From: Erpobdella octoculata
Lineage: Eukaryota; Annelida; Clitellata; Hirudinida; Erpobdellidae
Length of the DNA stretch: 64,000 nt
NCBI GenBank assembly: GCA_963978895.1
Contig: OZ022238.1
Coordinates: forward strand, 29,531,117 to 29,595,116
Direction: 5' to 3'
Positions 15,101 to 24,258 of the stretch are shown here, piece after piece (position 1 is the first letter of the stretch; the number at the start of each line of letters is the position of its first letter). Both the position numbers and the translations under genes were made by a program. Below the pieces are notes generated by a model. It was not told the DNA's origin. It worked only from the letters and a program-made list of their open reading frames with translations, and made no database searches.

Positions 15101-15941
15101 GACTTTGGTGGATCGAGCAAGCTTTTACCATAACGGAATGGATCTCTGACAAACTGGAATCTTGCCTTCCTTTGTTCTCTTTTCTTTACCCGCAAACGTT
15201 CTGCTCGCAAGAGTGCACTCAATCGCTGCCTCAAGTCATGTCGTAATGCTGAGAGCCCTGGTTTCTCGTTGTCTGGAGCTCTCCTCCATTGTTGACGAAG
15301 TCGTTTTTTTTCCTTTTTGAGTCTAGCAATCTCTCGTTGTCGCCTTGAAATATGAGTTTTTTCGCCTCTGTCCATGAGAACTTTTTCCTTGGAACCGAAC
15401 ATCTCTAAACACTTGTTGTAAATGGTGTCAGTTAGATTGTTCACTTGAAACATTGGAAGTTCTTTCATCTGCACTTTGAGAAGCTTGGAAAGTATCTCGT
15501 CGAGCTTCGACCAATCCGCTTTGTGAGCAGCAGCGGGGAAGTTAATTCTAGCCCGAGGTTGCCTATTCTCGTCGCTATCAGGATCGTGGAACCTGTCGGG
15601 GCTGTGGTTGGCATCCGGCCCGACTTGGCCCAGCGTTTTACCTGAAGCAATGCTTGCTTCAGTACGATGATCCTGTACAGCTTTAAGCAGGCAACCCATT
15701 TTCGTACGGTGAACCTTCATACCGCGGCTTGTTGCAAAACCTCTACCGCACACACACTCCTGAAGTGTTCCCCCATTAGGGTCCGTTGGAAGAGCAAGTT
15801 TGATGGCCGAAGGTCCGATTGTGAGCTCATCATACTCCCCCTCCTTTCGGTTGGAGCTCTGGGGGCATAAATTCGATTTCGTTGTCGCAGCTAGATGAAC
15901 GGTGTTTTTTGTATCCCGGCTAAGCTGGGATACAAAAGTAT
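12180..15941 (-). mobile_element. Non-LTR retrotransposon with restriction-like endonuclease, LINE A copy 1
   Basis: Minus-strand element: 5' end at about 15941 (TTTTGTATCCCAGCTTAGCC), one long ORF, a 320-bp 3' UTR, then a tail of ACACACAC leading into (CATA)n. Both ends lie in (TATG)n. The plus-strand copy at 42866-46712 is almost identical through the coding region and 3' UTR. This copy lacks about 110 bp present at the other copy's 5' end. Single ORF, N-terminal zinc finger and C-terminal PD-(D/E)XK nuclease place it with R2/NeSL-type, site-selective LINEs. Confidence 0.88.
12502..15918 (-). CDS. LINE A ORF: zinc finger, reverse transcriptase, restriction-like endonuclease
   Basis: About 1,140 residues without a stop. 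Order: one CCHC-type finger (CVCGRGFATSRGMKVHRTKM, Cys), a basic coiled region, then RT motifs (SAPGPNGVPYLVYK, FRPISLLNVEGK, GGIPGVPGCIEH, VVWLDLANAYGAV, GIAMGCSISPILFVLAMQ, catalytic AFMDDTT, KSLGRWY). These are followed by a thumb/linker with SFLIRSMYDQLPT, a C-x2-C-x7-H-x4-C knuckle (CQLCGQ...H...C) and the nuclease core RPDIVVF...IELTVPWE. The encoded enzyme would nick target DNA and prime reverse transcription there. No in-frame ATG precedes the zinc finger inside the element; the frame simply stays open back through (CATA)n, so the true start is unknown. Differs from copy 2 by about five residues. Confidence 0.9.
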   Translation of the reverse strand, partial: RDTKNTVHLAATTKSNLCPQSSNRKEGEYDELTIGPSAIKLALPTDPNGGTLQECVCGRGFATSRGMKVHRTKMGCLLKAVQDHRTEASIASGKTLGQVGPDANHSPDRFHDPDSDENRQPRARINFPAAAHKADWSKLDEILSKLLKVQMKELPMFQVNNLTDTIYNKCLEMFGSKEKVLMDRGEKTHISRRQREIARLKKEKKRLRQQWRRAPDNEKPGLSALRHDLRQRLSALLRAERLRVKKREQRKARFQFVRDPFRYGKSLLDPPKSGTLQVSKEQLDHHFRAAFIDPLGDKELAERSDLPEIPLPKVAFNEGVISIFDISQFLRKTRNRSAPGPNGVPYLVYKKCPGVLKVLHSLLKSAWTSGSVDKEWQKAEGIFIPKEKVSVDINQFRPISLLNVEGKIFFAVLAKRLTSYLTQNDYIDKSIQKGGIPGVPGCIEHSTMIWESIKRAKQNRLSLHVVWLDLANAYGAVRHQLIWRALTMHHVPKFVMDILRQYFQDFHLRLSTKTCSTDWFRLQVGIAMGCSISPILFVLAMQLLLNSVGARVEDVYVGRGIFMPPLRAFMDDTTISLNKCISMRRTLDVFSDLLKWCGMSFKASKSRSLSLRRGKIDEYTVFSVDGNKIPTVSDEPVKSLGRWYCKSLNDVDQGASILRMATVSMESINAAPLQSRFKVWILQFVLVPRLLWPLTVYEIGLQVVEKLERKIARFTRQWLGLPPGLTSVAFYGKTAKLRLPLRSFVEDFKISKLRTQMMLDNSTDQRVAEVKPTLISGTKWNARVEIENATVSLQWTERTGAVQLGRHGVGWNHHLWWSKANAQERSDLIVQDRKQAIESERVVKSAQLSQQGDWTRWEETVQRSLSWEDIWRYAPVRLSFLIRSMYDQLPTASNLKKWKLIENDECQLCGQSQSLIHILSSCSYSLSHGRYTWRHNLVLQKLLGFVKEACRKANSMEVKPRRRIYFLREGLPQLNRPKRTLTEGENVFHAANDWRVSADLKTEKCFPVSIKESGKRPDIVVFSSLAKTFLLIELTVPWESNMEASNIMKLERYRELMLDLEANGSRAELFAVEVGARGLVGKSLLKLLRALGMSNRERTRAIKQISEAAESASFWIWSQREKKEDFPNLEAALSAPQE

Positions 15942-16365
15942 GTATGTATGTATGTATGTATGTATGTATGTATGTATGTATGTATGTATGTATGTATGTA
16001 TGTATGTATGTATGTATGTATGTATGTATGTATGTATGTATGTATGTATGTATGTATGTATGTATGTATGTATGTATGTATGTATGTATGTATGTATGTA
16101 TGTATGTATGTATGTATGTATGTATGTATGTACGTATATTGTATGTATGTATGTATGGATGTATGTATGTATGTATGTATGTATGTATGTATGTATGTAT
16201 GTATGTATGTATGTATGTATGTATGTATGTATGTATGTATGCATGCATGCATGTATGTATGTATGTATGTATGTGCGTATGTATGTGTGTATGTATGTAT
16301 GTGTATGTGCATGTATGTGTGTCTGTGTGTGTGTTTATGTATGTATGTATGTGAGTATGTATGTG
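15937..16365. repeat. (TATG)n microsatellite, middle tract
   Basis: About 430 bp of TATG with a few variants (TACGTATATTG, GCATGCATGC). The right edge changes to TGTG-rich units. It lies upstream of LINE A's 5' end. Confidence 0.97.
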
Positions 16366-16500
16366 TTTTTTACAATATTTCGGCAAGAGAAAAAAATTTT
16401 GAAATCTATGTATGTATGTATGTATGTGTTTTTTTTACAATATTTCGGCACTAAATGCTCATTCAAAGTATGTATGTATGTATGTCTGTATGTATGTATG
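16362..16500 (-). repeat. Two short tail-like motifs in tandem with (TATG)n
   Basis: Two copies of a motif that on the minus strand reads GCCGAAATATTGTAAAAAAC then ACATACATAC. The fuller copy (16430-16470) extends upstream to CTTTGAATGAGCATTTAGT. The same motif occurs at 11935-11968, 18668-18708 and, inverted, 42597-42640, always next to (TATG)n. It resembles the extreme 3' end of a LINE or SINE with a (CATA)n tail, but no full-length parent is in the window. Confidence 0.6.
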
Positions 16501-16504
16501 TGTG

Positions 16505-18646
16505 TTTTAACTCTTTGCGAGCTTTCGTCGCCGAAGGTCTTCAGAAGAAGAACCTCTCATTTTTAGCGTTTCGGCCCTTAAACTTCTTGACGCTTTTAAG
16601 AGAGAGGTGGGCCCACGTCCGTTGATCAGGCGGACGCCCTTCGGCGAGAAAAATTTCCAAATTCTTAACTTGAAACACGAAAATTCAAAGTTCAGCAGAA
16701 AACTGTTCGAAACAAAACTTGAAATCGCCGGAACGATTATCGCCCAATGTAAACTAGGCTAAACCATTTCGTGTGCATCTTGTAGCGCTTTCTTTTTTCT
16801 ATTAGCGAAAATCCAAAAAGATGCAGCTTCAGCTGTCTGGGAGATCTCCTTGATGGCTTGAGTTTTTTCTCGGTTTGAAAAACCAAGAGCTTTCAGCAGT
16901 TTTAACATTGAGCTGCTAACCAACCCTCGAACGCCAACCTCGACTGCAAAAATTTCAGTCCTGAACCCTTTGGCATTCAAATCACATGCTAAATCCCTAT
17001 ATCTCTCCTCTTTGAAAATATTGCTAGATTCCATGTTACTTTCCCATGGCACAGAGAGTTCAATCAGGAACATTGTCTTGGCCAAGTCAGAATATACAAT
17101 TATATCCGGCTTTAAGCCGCTAGATCTCACGGCTTCTGGAAATTTTCTTTCGCCATCCAAATCAGCCGAAACCGACCAATCGTCGGCAGCACCCATCACA
17201 CATTCAAAGTCTCTTGTAGATCTGAACCTGTGGAACTTCAGATTGCCTTCTCTCAAAAAGTAGATTTTCCTTTTCTGCTGTATTCCTCTTGTCTTTGCTT
17301 TCTTACACGATTCTTTGACGAAGTCAAGCAATTTTCGGAGTACTTGGTTATGACGCCAAGTGTACCTCCCGTGTGAAAGTGAAAACGAACAACAGGAAAG
17401 AACGTGAATGAGAGTCTCCGATTGCCCGCATAACATGCACGAATCATCGTCTTTCAACTTCCATCTTCGAAGATTGCTGGATGACGGCAGTTGATCATAA
17501 ACAGATCTAATCAAAAAAGACAAACGTAGTGGTGTGTATTGCCAAATGTCTTTCCAAGAAAGTGAACGCTGAACAGCATTTTCCCATGTCGTCCAGTCTC
17601 CTTGTTGAGATAACTGAACAAACTTAATCATTCTCTGGGACTCGATAGCTTTCTTTTTTCCTGAATGACCAGACTTGTTCGTTCACTGGTGCTGGCTTTT
17701 GACGACCAAATTCGATTGGTTGACCAGAGACCCCGTTTGTCCTGTTGAACTGCCCCAACTCTTTCTGTCCAACGTAAAGAGGCTTCAGCTTCTGCGATCT
17801 CCTTTCTGGCAACCCATTTCTTTCCGGACTTTACAAGAGGTCCCATCTCCACAATTCTTTGATCCGAAGAGTTATCCAGCATTAGTTGCGTACGGATCTT
17901 GTTTATCTTAAACTCCTCAACCAAAGACTTCAGTGGCAACCTCAGCTTGGCAGTCTTGCTGTACAAAGCTACCGAAGAAAATCCCGGAGGCAGACCCAAC
18001 CATTTCCTTGTAAATTTATTCATCCTCCTTTCTAGCTTTTCTACCAATGGTAAGCTCATCTCATACATTGATAGAGGCCAAAGCAATCTCAGTAATAGAA
18101 CAAACTGAAGCAACCACAATTTGAACCTGCTCTGGAGTGGGGCCGCATCAATTTTCTTCATATCTTCAAATGCCGATCGAAGAACCTCAGAACACCGTCC
18201 AGTGTCGTTAAGCGAATCGTCATACCACCTTCCCAGGCTCTTAACCGGTTCTTCTCTCAATGTTGAAACTGAAAACGTCACGTTGTCGTCGATCTTGCCT
18301 TGTCGCAGAGATAAGCTTCTTGACTTGGTTGCCTTGAAACTCATGCCGCACCATGATTGCAGCCCGCTGAATGCATCAAGAGCTCGTCGCATTGAGATAC
18401 ATTTGTTTAGAACCAAAGTTGTATCATCCATGAAGGCCTTCACCGATGGCATCAAGATACCTTTGCCAACGTAAGCTTCTTCCACGCGAGAACCCACTGC
18501 ATTCAGAAGCAGCTGCATCGCTAATACAAAGAGAATGGGTGAAATTGAGCAGCCCATTGCTATGCCAACCTCTAACTGGAACCATTCTGTTGAACAGGAG
18601 GACGTAGACAATCTCAATTTGAAATGTCCGAAATACTGTTGCAAAT
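16505..18646 (-). mobile_element. LINE B, 5'-truncated relative of LINE A
   Basis: The left end joins (TATG)n through an ACACACATAC tail, and the right end starts abruptly inside the RT domain at a (CATA)n junction near 18646, as expected for aborted target-primed reverse transcription. The 3' UTR is diverged from LINE A but keeps matching blocks (CGTCAAGAA.TTAA, GCCGAAACG and a CTTCTGA.GACCT box). Confidence 0.85.
16759..18640 (-). pseudogene. LINE B RT-endonuclease ORF, truncated and frameshifted
   Basis: Begins at LQQYFGHFKLRLS, retains GIAMGCSISPILFVLAMQ, AFMDDTTL and KSLGRWY, then shifts frame near 17630 and continues with the thumb, the Cys/His knuckle (CMLCGQ...LIHVLSCC) and the nuclease motif KPDIIVYSD...IELSVPWE. 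It ends at 16759. By eye it is clearly homologous to LINE A but well diverged, so it represents a separate family. The zinc finger and first RT motifs are absent. Confidence 0.88.
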
Positions 18647-19016
18647 CTATGTATGTATGTATGTATGTGTTTTTTGTACAATATTTCGGCACTAAATGCT
18701 CATTCAAAGTATGTATGTATGTATGTCTGTATGTATGTATGTATGTATGTATGTATGTATGTATGTATGTATGTATGTATGTATGTATGTATGTATGTAT
18801 GTATGTATGTATGTATTTATGTATGTATGTATGTATGTATGTATGTATGTATGTATGTATGTATGTATGTATGTATGTATGTATGTATGTATGTATGTAT
18901 GTATGTATGTATGTATGTATGTATGTATGTATGTATGTATGTAGTATGTATGTATGTATGTATGCATTCATTTTGTATGAATGTATGTATGTATGTATGT
19001 ATGTATGTATGTATGT
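18647..19016. repeat. (TATG)n microsatellite, right tract
   Basis: About 370 bp of TATG with the 40-bp motif at 18668-18708 and a small palindromic break near 18960 (cattcattttgtatgaatg). Confidence 0.97.
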
Positions 19017-19192
19017 AGAATCGGATCTAGGGAGGGGGAGCTGAGAGCGAAAGAATGAGCGGGAAAGCGACAGGGAACGGATAACGACCGGGAGCGGGAG
19101 CGGGAGCGCAAGCGGGAAGGAAACGGGAGCGAAAAAGAAACGCATTAGGTAAACCTCTAAAAACCCCGGGCAACGCCGGGTGCCCCCGCTAG

Positions 19193-19555
19193 TTATGTTA
19201 TAAAATAAACTACAAGGTGTAACTTATAAGTTTAAAGTAATAAACAGGGCTAACGCGTTTTGACAGTTAGTTTGTCATCATCAGAGCCCGAAAAGAAAAA
19301 ACAAAACATGGATAGAATAATGAAAAGTGAAATAAGTTAAAACCGATAATGAAACAAAATAATAATGACATGTTAATTTATTTTACTATAGGGAGATATT
19401 AAAAATAAATTATATAATAAAACTGTTATACACAATGTCGTATCTACCGAAACCCGATCGCACGTAGATGACGAGTTGTCGCGGACCGGCTGGCCAACGC
19501 TTTCGTGTTGAGAGCCGTCACTGCTCTCACCGCCGCCACTTTCATATTTATATAT
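19193..19555 (-). pseudogene. Penelope-like element tail: C-terminal end, 3' UTR and hammerhead-like motif
   Basis: Read on the minus strand, a GC-rich coding-like end (19555 to about 19430) is followed by an AT-rich 3' UTR and a hammerhead-like motif at 19289-19247, the order seen in the PLE at 40456-42252. No GIY-YIG domain remains, so this is a small remnant. Confidence 0.45.
19247..19289 (-). ncRNA. Hammerhead-ribozyme-like motif, core position 12 mutated
   Basis: Minus strand: stem I strand GGGCT, core CTGATGA, stem II TGACA/TGTCA with a 7-nt loop, then AAAACGCGTT and stem I strand AGCCC. The layout (palindromic stem III ACGCGT, GTT cleavage triplet) is that of small hammerheads in PLE pseudo-LTRs. 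The core GAAA is replaced by AAAA, a change expected from CpG decay, so activity is doubtful. Confidence 0.6.
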
Positions 19556-19558
19556 ATA

Positions 19559-19640
19559 CTAGCTGGGGCACCCGGCTTTGCCCGGGGTTTTTAGAAGTTT
19601 ATTTGTTGAATTATTTTTGTTTTGTTTGAGTATTAAAAAT
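19559..19640 (-). mobile_element. Helitron 3' terminus, inverted
   Basis: ACTAGCTGGGGCACCCGGCT and TTGCCCGGGGTTTTTAG are the reverse complement of a Helitron 3' end (hairpin, then CTAG). Its body runs rightward into a BED-hAT remnant; no 5' end was found. Confidence 0.7.
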
Positions 19641-19649
19641 TAACAGCAT

Positions 19650-19953
19650 AAAATGGCTGAAAAAAATCGGGCTTTTGGGCGTATTTTGATGTCAAAATCA
19701 CGGATAATTCGAAGGCTGTTTGTAAACACTGCTACACGGAGTTGTCACGCGGCAAGACTAATACTCCCAAAAGTTTATCGACGTCTTCTCTGCTTACTCA
19801 TCTAAGATCTAAGCATCCAATCCTGTACAGTGAGATGAACAGTCTAAAGACTTCGATGGCCCCAGCTCCGGCCCCGGCCGGATTTTGAATTATGAATCCG
19901 GCCAGAACCGGCCCCGGCCGGATTTGAAAAACCCAAGTCCGGTGCAACCCTAA
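19650..19953 (+). pseudogene. BED zinc-finger hAT fragment, left inverted copy
   Basis: From the ATG at 19652, after a 1-bp frameshift, the frame gives SGFWAYFDVK, DNSKAVCKHCYTELSRGKT, then LLTHLRSKHP, a BED finger (C-x2-C...H-x4-H). It ends with CCGGCC-rich subterminal repeats and the terminal repeat GGTGCAACCCTAA at 19953. The 5' terminus is lost at the Helitron end. It mirrors 20074-20629 across a (TA)n centre. Confidence 0.7.
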
Positions 19954-21290
<1,337 letters not shown>

Positions 21291-21378
<88 letters not shown>

Positions 21379-21400
21379 CTCTCTCTCTCTTTCTCTCTCA
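21291..21400. repeat. (CT)n microsatellite
   Basis: About 80 bp of pure CT and a further 30 bp of imperfect CT/TTTC. Confidence 0.95.
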
Positions 21401-22500
21401 CTTAAAACTTACTCTCCAATGAAGAATGCCTATATGCCAATTTAACTGTGTTAATTTATTGTTAAAACTAGTTTATTGTTGTTTTTTCCATTTTAAAAGT
21501 TTTAGGAACGTCTGTTTTTATAGTGATATATTGAATAGTCATGTGTTAATTTCAACGTACATACCACATCAAAATAATATTATAGCATCGTAGCAATGCC
21601 ATCATAAATTGCAATGAGACGACTATCAAACGACCACTTAACGGCAAAGCAACGCACTGAAATTGAGGGATTATGAAAGCATTCGTTTCCTCACCCAGGA
21701 AAATCCAATGCAGCCGATGGCATCAGAGAGGATATCTGCACAAATGGCAGGATATGAATGACCGGTTGGAAAGTAGGCATGGAAATGTGGACTGTTCCAA
21801 TGCGTAACCTGTTTTAAATGTTGATCACAATGATATTATTTTAACTTTTTTCTATTATCAAACTAGTAATAAATTATCAAATAGTTTCAAATTAATAGTT
21901 TACAGTTAATATACGTATGTTCTTTTATTCATTCTTAATTAGTGTGTAATTATGTTTATTGTTTCCTAAAGTTTATTAAAAATCTACTAAAATCCACTAG
22001 GGAGAGCGGTATTGAAATAACCAAATGTTTAATGTGTCTTTTAAAAGAGTTGTGCTTTCCTGGATCAATGGTTAAAAAAATTAAATTGTTTGCCGATAAA
22101 ATGTTTATACATGAAAAAATCAAACCGCAAAAACTTTTTTAAAATTCACACAAAAATTGTAAAACTAAGAAATTTGACACTTTCTATGAAATGTTTCCTG
22201 GTTATTTCTGTAATACAAAAGGTCTAAAATAACCAGTTCTATATCATTTCTAACGAAAAACATCATATAAAAATAATTATTTATTTATATAACAAGAGAA
22301 CCCTAAAAAATTCGTATTTTTACATCCTTTAAATTTTTGTTACTTTTTTTTATATTTTTTGAGCTTGAATATCTCAAAATTAATTTTTGGTCCTAACGAG
22401 TCTATTAATCAAGTTTCAGATCAATTGGATGACGGGAAATGGGTTTGTGTTTAATCAATCAATCAGACAGACAAATGATATGTGTTAATATAAAGCATTT
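21401..22500. other. AT-rich noncoding DNA, nothing recognised
   Basis: No convincing frame, RNA gene or bounded repeat was seen. A stretch near 22360-22480 (ttgatcaagtttcagatcaa-like text) has the look of Helitron interior sequence but could not be assigned. Confidence 0.4.
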
Positions 22501-22504
22501 AAAA

Positions 22505-22898
22505 ATAACTGTCTGTCTGTATGTCATTTATGCATTGCTACACCATTTATCCGATTGTAATGAAATTTTCACACAACTTTGAGAATCAATAGAGAATGGT
22601 TTTTGTAAAAAAAATTTAGATCAGTCACAAAGTAAGCGGGAGAGCGGAAATGGGAACTGGAGAATGAGCGAGAACGAGAACGGAAAAGCAAGCGGGAACG
22701 GAAAAGAGCGAGAGAGAAAGGGAAAGCGATCAAGAACAGGAAAGCAAGCGGAAGCGGGAAAGCGACCGGGAACGAGAAAGCAAGCGGGAAAGGCAAAGCG
22801 ACCGGGAGCGGTAGAGCAAGCGGGCAAGGAAATGGTAGCGAGAAAAAAATGATAGAAAAACCTCTAAAAACCCCGGGCAACGCCAGGTACCTTGCTTG
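22505..22898 (+). mobile_element. Small non-autonomous Helitron
   Basis: Begins with CTGTCTGTATGTC and the conserved CACCATTTATCCGATTGTAA block, continues with GAAAGCGACCGGGA-type repeats and ends with CCCCGGGCAACGCCAGG and a decayed CTTG terminus. The TC start is not preserved. No coding potential. Confidence 0.7.
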
Positions 22899-23585
22899 TT
22901 TTGTATATAATTTTTTTTTAAATGTCTAACAAAATAAAGTGAAATAAATATTTACGACAGCAGGCTATATATTCATATTTTACTTCATTAAAATATTTTC
23001 CCAAAACATAACTTTTTCTAGGACTGTTTTTTACATCTTTTGTTTACTGTTCAAGAGATAGGTAATACTTTACCGATACGATGTCACTATGAAATTTTGA
23101 AGCTCTCTTAAAAGCATGTTTTTAATTTTTTAAATTAACTTTTCACTTGTACCAAGAACTGTCAAGTTGTAAAATATTATATATAGGTACTATGCAGTTA
23201 GTTCAAGTTATGTGTTTATTAAAACATAATCTGAAAAAGATCTTAATAAATATACTGAAATAACTGGCTGTTTCATATCTCCGTTCTAGGTTGTTTCAGT
23301 ACGATTTGTTCACGTTGACTTAAACATAACCAAAGTGAATGAGCTTTTAGCGCTATCAATAAAAATGATAGATTATTAACTATTCAAATGCCGATTTTTC
23401 AAAAGTTTGCTGCTACAACAACCACAAAGCATAATAGGAATATCATTAAAAAAATATTTTTGATGATGATGTTTGTTCGTAGTTTACCTTTTGTTTAAAT
23501 CTAAATTTTTCACGTCTTAAACAAAAATGGCGATAAAAAAGTTTAAAGAAGAGCAGAAATATAAATTTACTGATAAAAAATGAGT
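22899..23585. other. AT-rich noncoding DNA, nothing recognised
   Basis: No coding frame or known repeat identified. It may belong to an intron of the decarboxylase gene whose first coding exon is at 24038-24238. Confidence 0.4.
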
Positions 23586-23755
23586 GAAAACACTGGTTAT
23601 TTCAGTACCTGGTATTTTCATTACCTGGTTATTTAAGTACCTGGTTATTTCAGTACCTGGTTATTTCAGTACCTGGTTATTTCAGTACCTGGTTATTTAA
23701 TACCTGGTTATTTCAGCATCTGGTTATTTCAAAACCTGACTATTTCAGTACCGAT
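23586..23755. repeat. 16-bp minisatellite (CTGGTTATTTCAGTAC)n
   Basis: About nine imperfect copies, some with AAGTAC, AATAC, AGCAT or AAAAC in place of the last bases. Confidence 0.9.
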
Positions 23756-23799
23756 CTCCCCTACTTTAAAAATTATCTTTTAATGTTTATTTTTTAAGG

Positions 23800-23941
23800 T
23801 TAGTGAAAGGAGTTTGCTAACTCCGCCTAAGCGATGCGTGTAAACTCCTTGCTTAAGGGAGCTATGATGGTCACGCAGGTGAGATTCGAACCACTGACCT
23901 ATAAGCCGACAGGCGAGCGCTATACCACTTTACCGCCACTT
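23800..23941 (-). mobile_element. tRNA-derived SINE
   Basis: The minus strand has a tRNA-like head (23941-23872) with an A box (AAAGTGGTATAGCGC) and a B box (GGTTCGAATCTCA), followed by a body with TTAAGCAAGGAGTTTACACG. It lies about 100 bp downstream of the decarboxylase exon donor site, presumably in its intron. Different family from 10803-11040. Confidence 0.75.
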
Positions 23942-24037
23942 AATTAATTCATTGAAACTCTAAAAAGACTAAAAATAAACCACTCAGTTACTTTTATATA
24001 AAAATAAAATGCTACATATGGAAACAACTGAACAAAC

Positions 24038-24238
24038 CCCAGGCATAATAATTCTTTCGATATCGTTTATAATTTCTTCCCATTTTTCTCCAATTTCTGG
24101 TGCCTCTACAGGCACGAGATTACTTAAATACCCAGGTTCCACCCGAGACAATGGTGGCCTTTCTCGGATATTTTCCATATAGTCAGCAACATAATCGATC
24201 ATCTCTTTACCACGTTTTCTAAATTCGCTTACATCCAT
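24038..24238 (-). CDS. Aromatic-L-amino-acid decarboxylase, first coding exon
   Basis: 67 codons starting MDVSEFRKRGKEMIDYVADY and ending ERIIMPG, the N-terminal swap domain of group II PLP-dependent decarboxylases (dopa/tyrosine/histidine decarboxylase group), with the family landmarks VEPGYLSN, P.EAPE and the DIERIIMPG block. The exon ends at a donor G|GTTTGT, the expected place before the V-THW part. Upstream of the ATG the minus strand has TTTTTTTAG, suggesting an acceptor that ends a 5' UTR intron. The enzyme would make dopamine/serotonin or a related amine. No further exon is visible downstream within the window, so the first intron is long or filled with repeats. Exact paralogue (Ddc, Tdc or Hdc) cannot be decided from this piece. 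Confidence 0.88.
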
Positions 24239-24258
24239 TATTCGTACTTGACTTTACT

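Larger units (their letters stand above)
11628..19192 (+). mobile_element. Helitron carrying (TATG)n tracts and two nested LINEs
   Basis: The 5' terminus TCTATATATATATA...AAATGAATGTTTGTAT matches the typical animal Helitron start, with the conserved block CATTCATCCGATTGTAATG about 80 bp in. The 3' terminus has the hairpin CCCGGGCAACGCCGGG followed by CCCCCGCTAG and a T, inserted between A and T. There is no Rep/helicase ORF, so it is non-autonomous. The interior is dominated by (TATG)n and by LINE A and LINE B, both on the minus strand. The last 190 bp (GAGCGGGAAAGCGACAGGG-type short repeats) is shared with the Helitron end at 42388. Confidence 0.8.
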
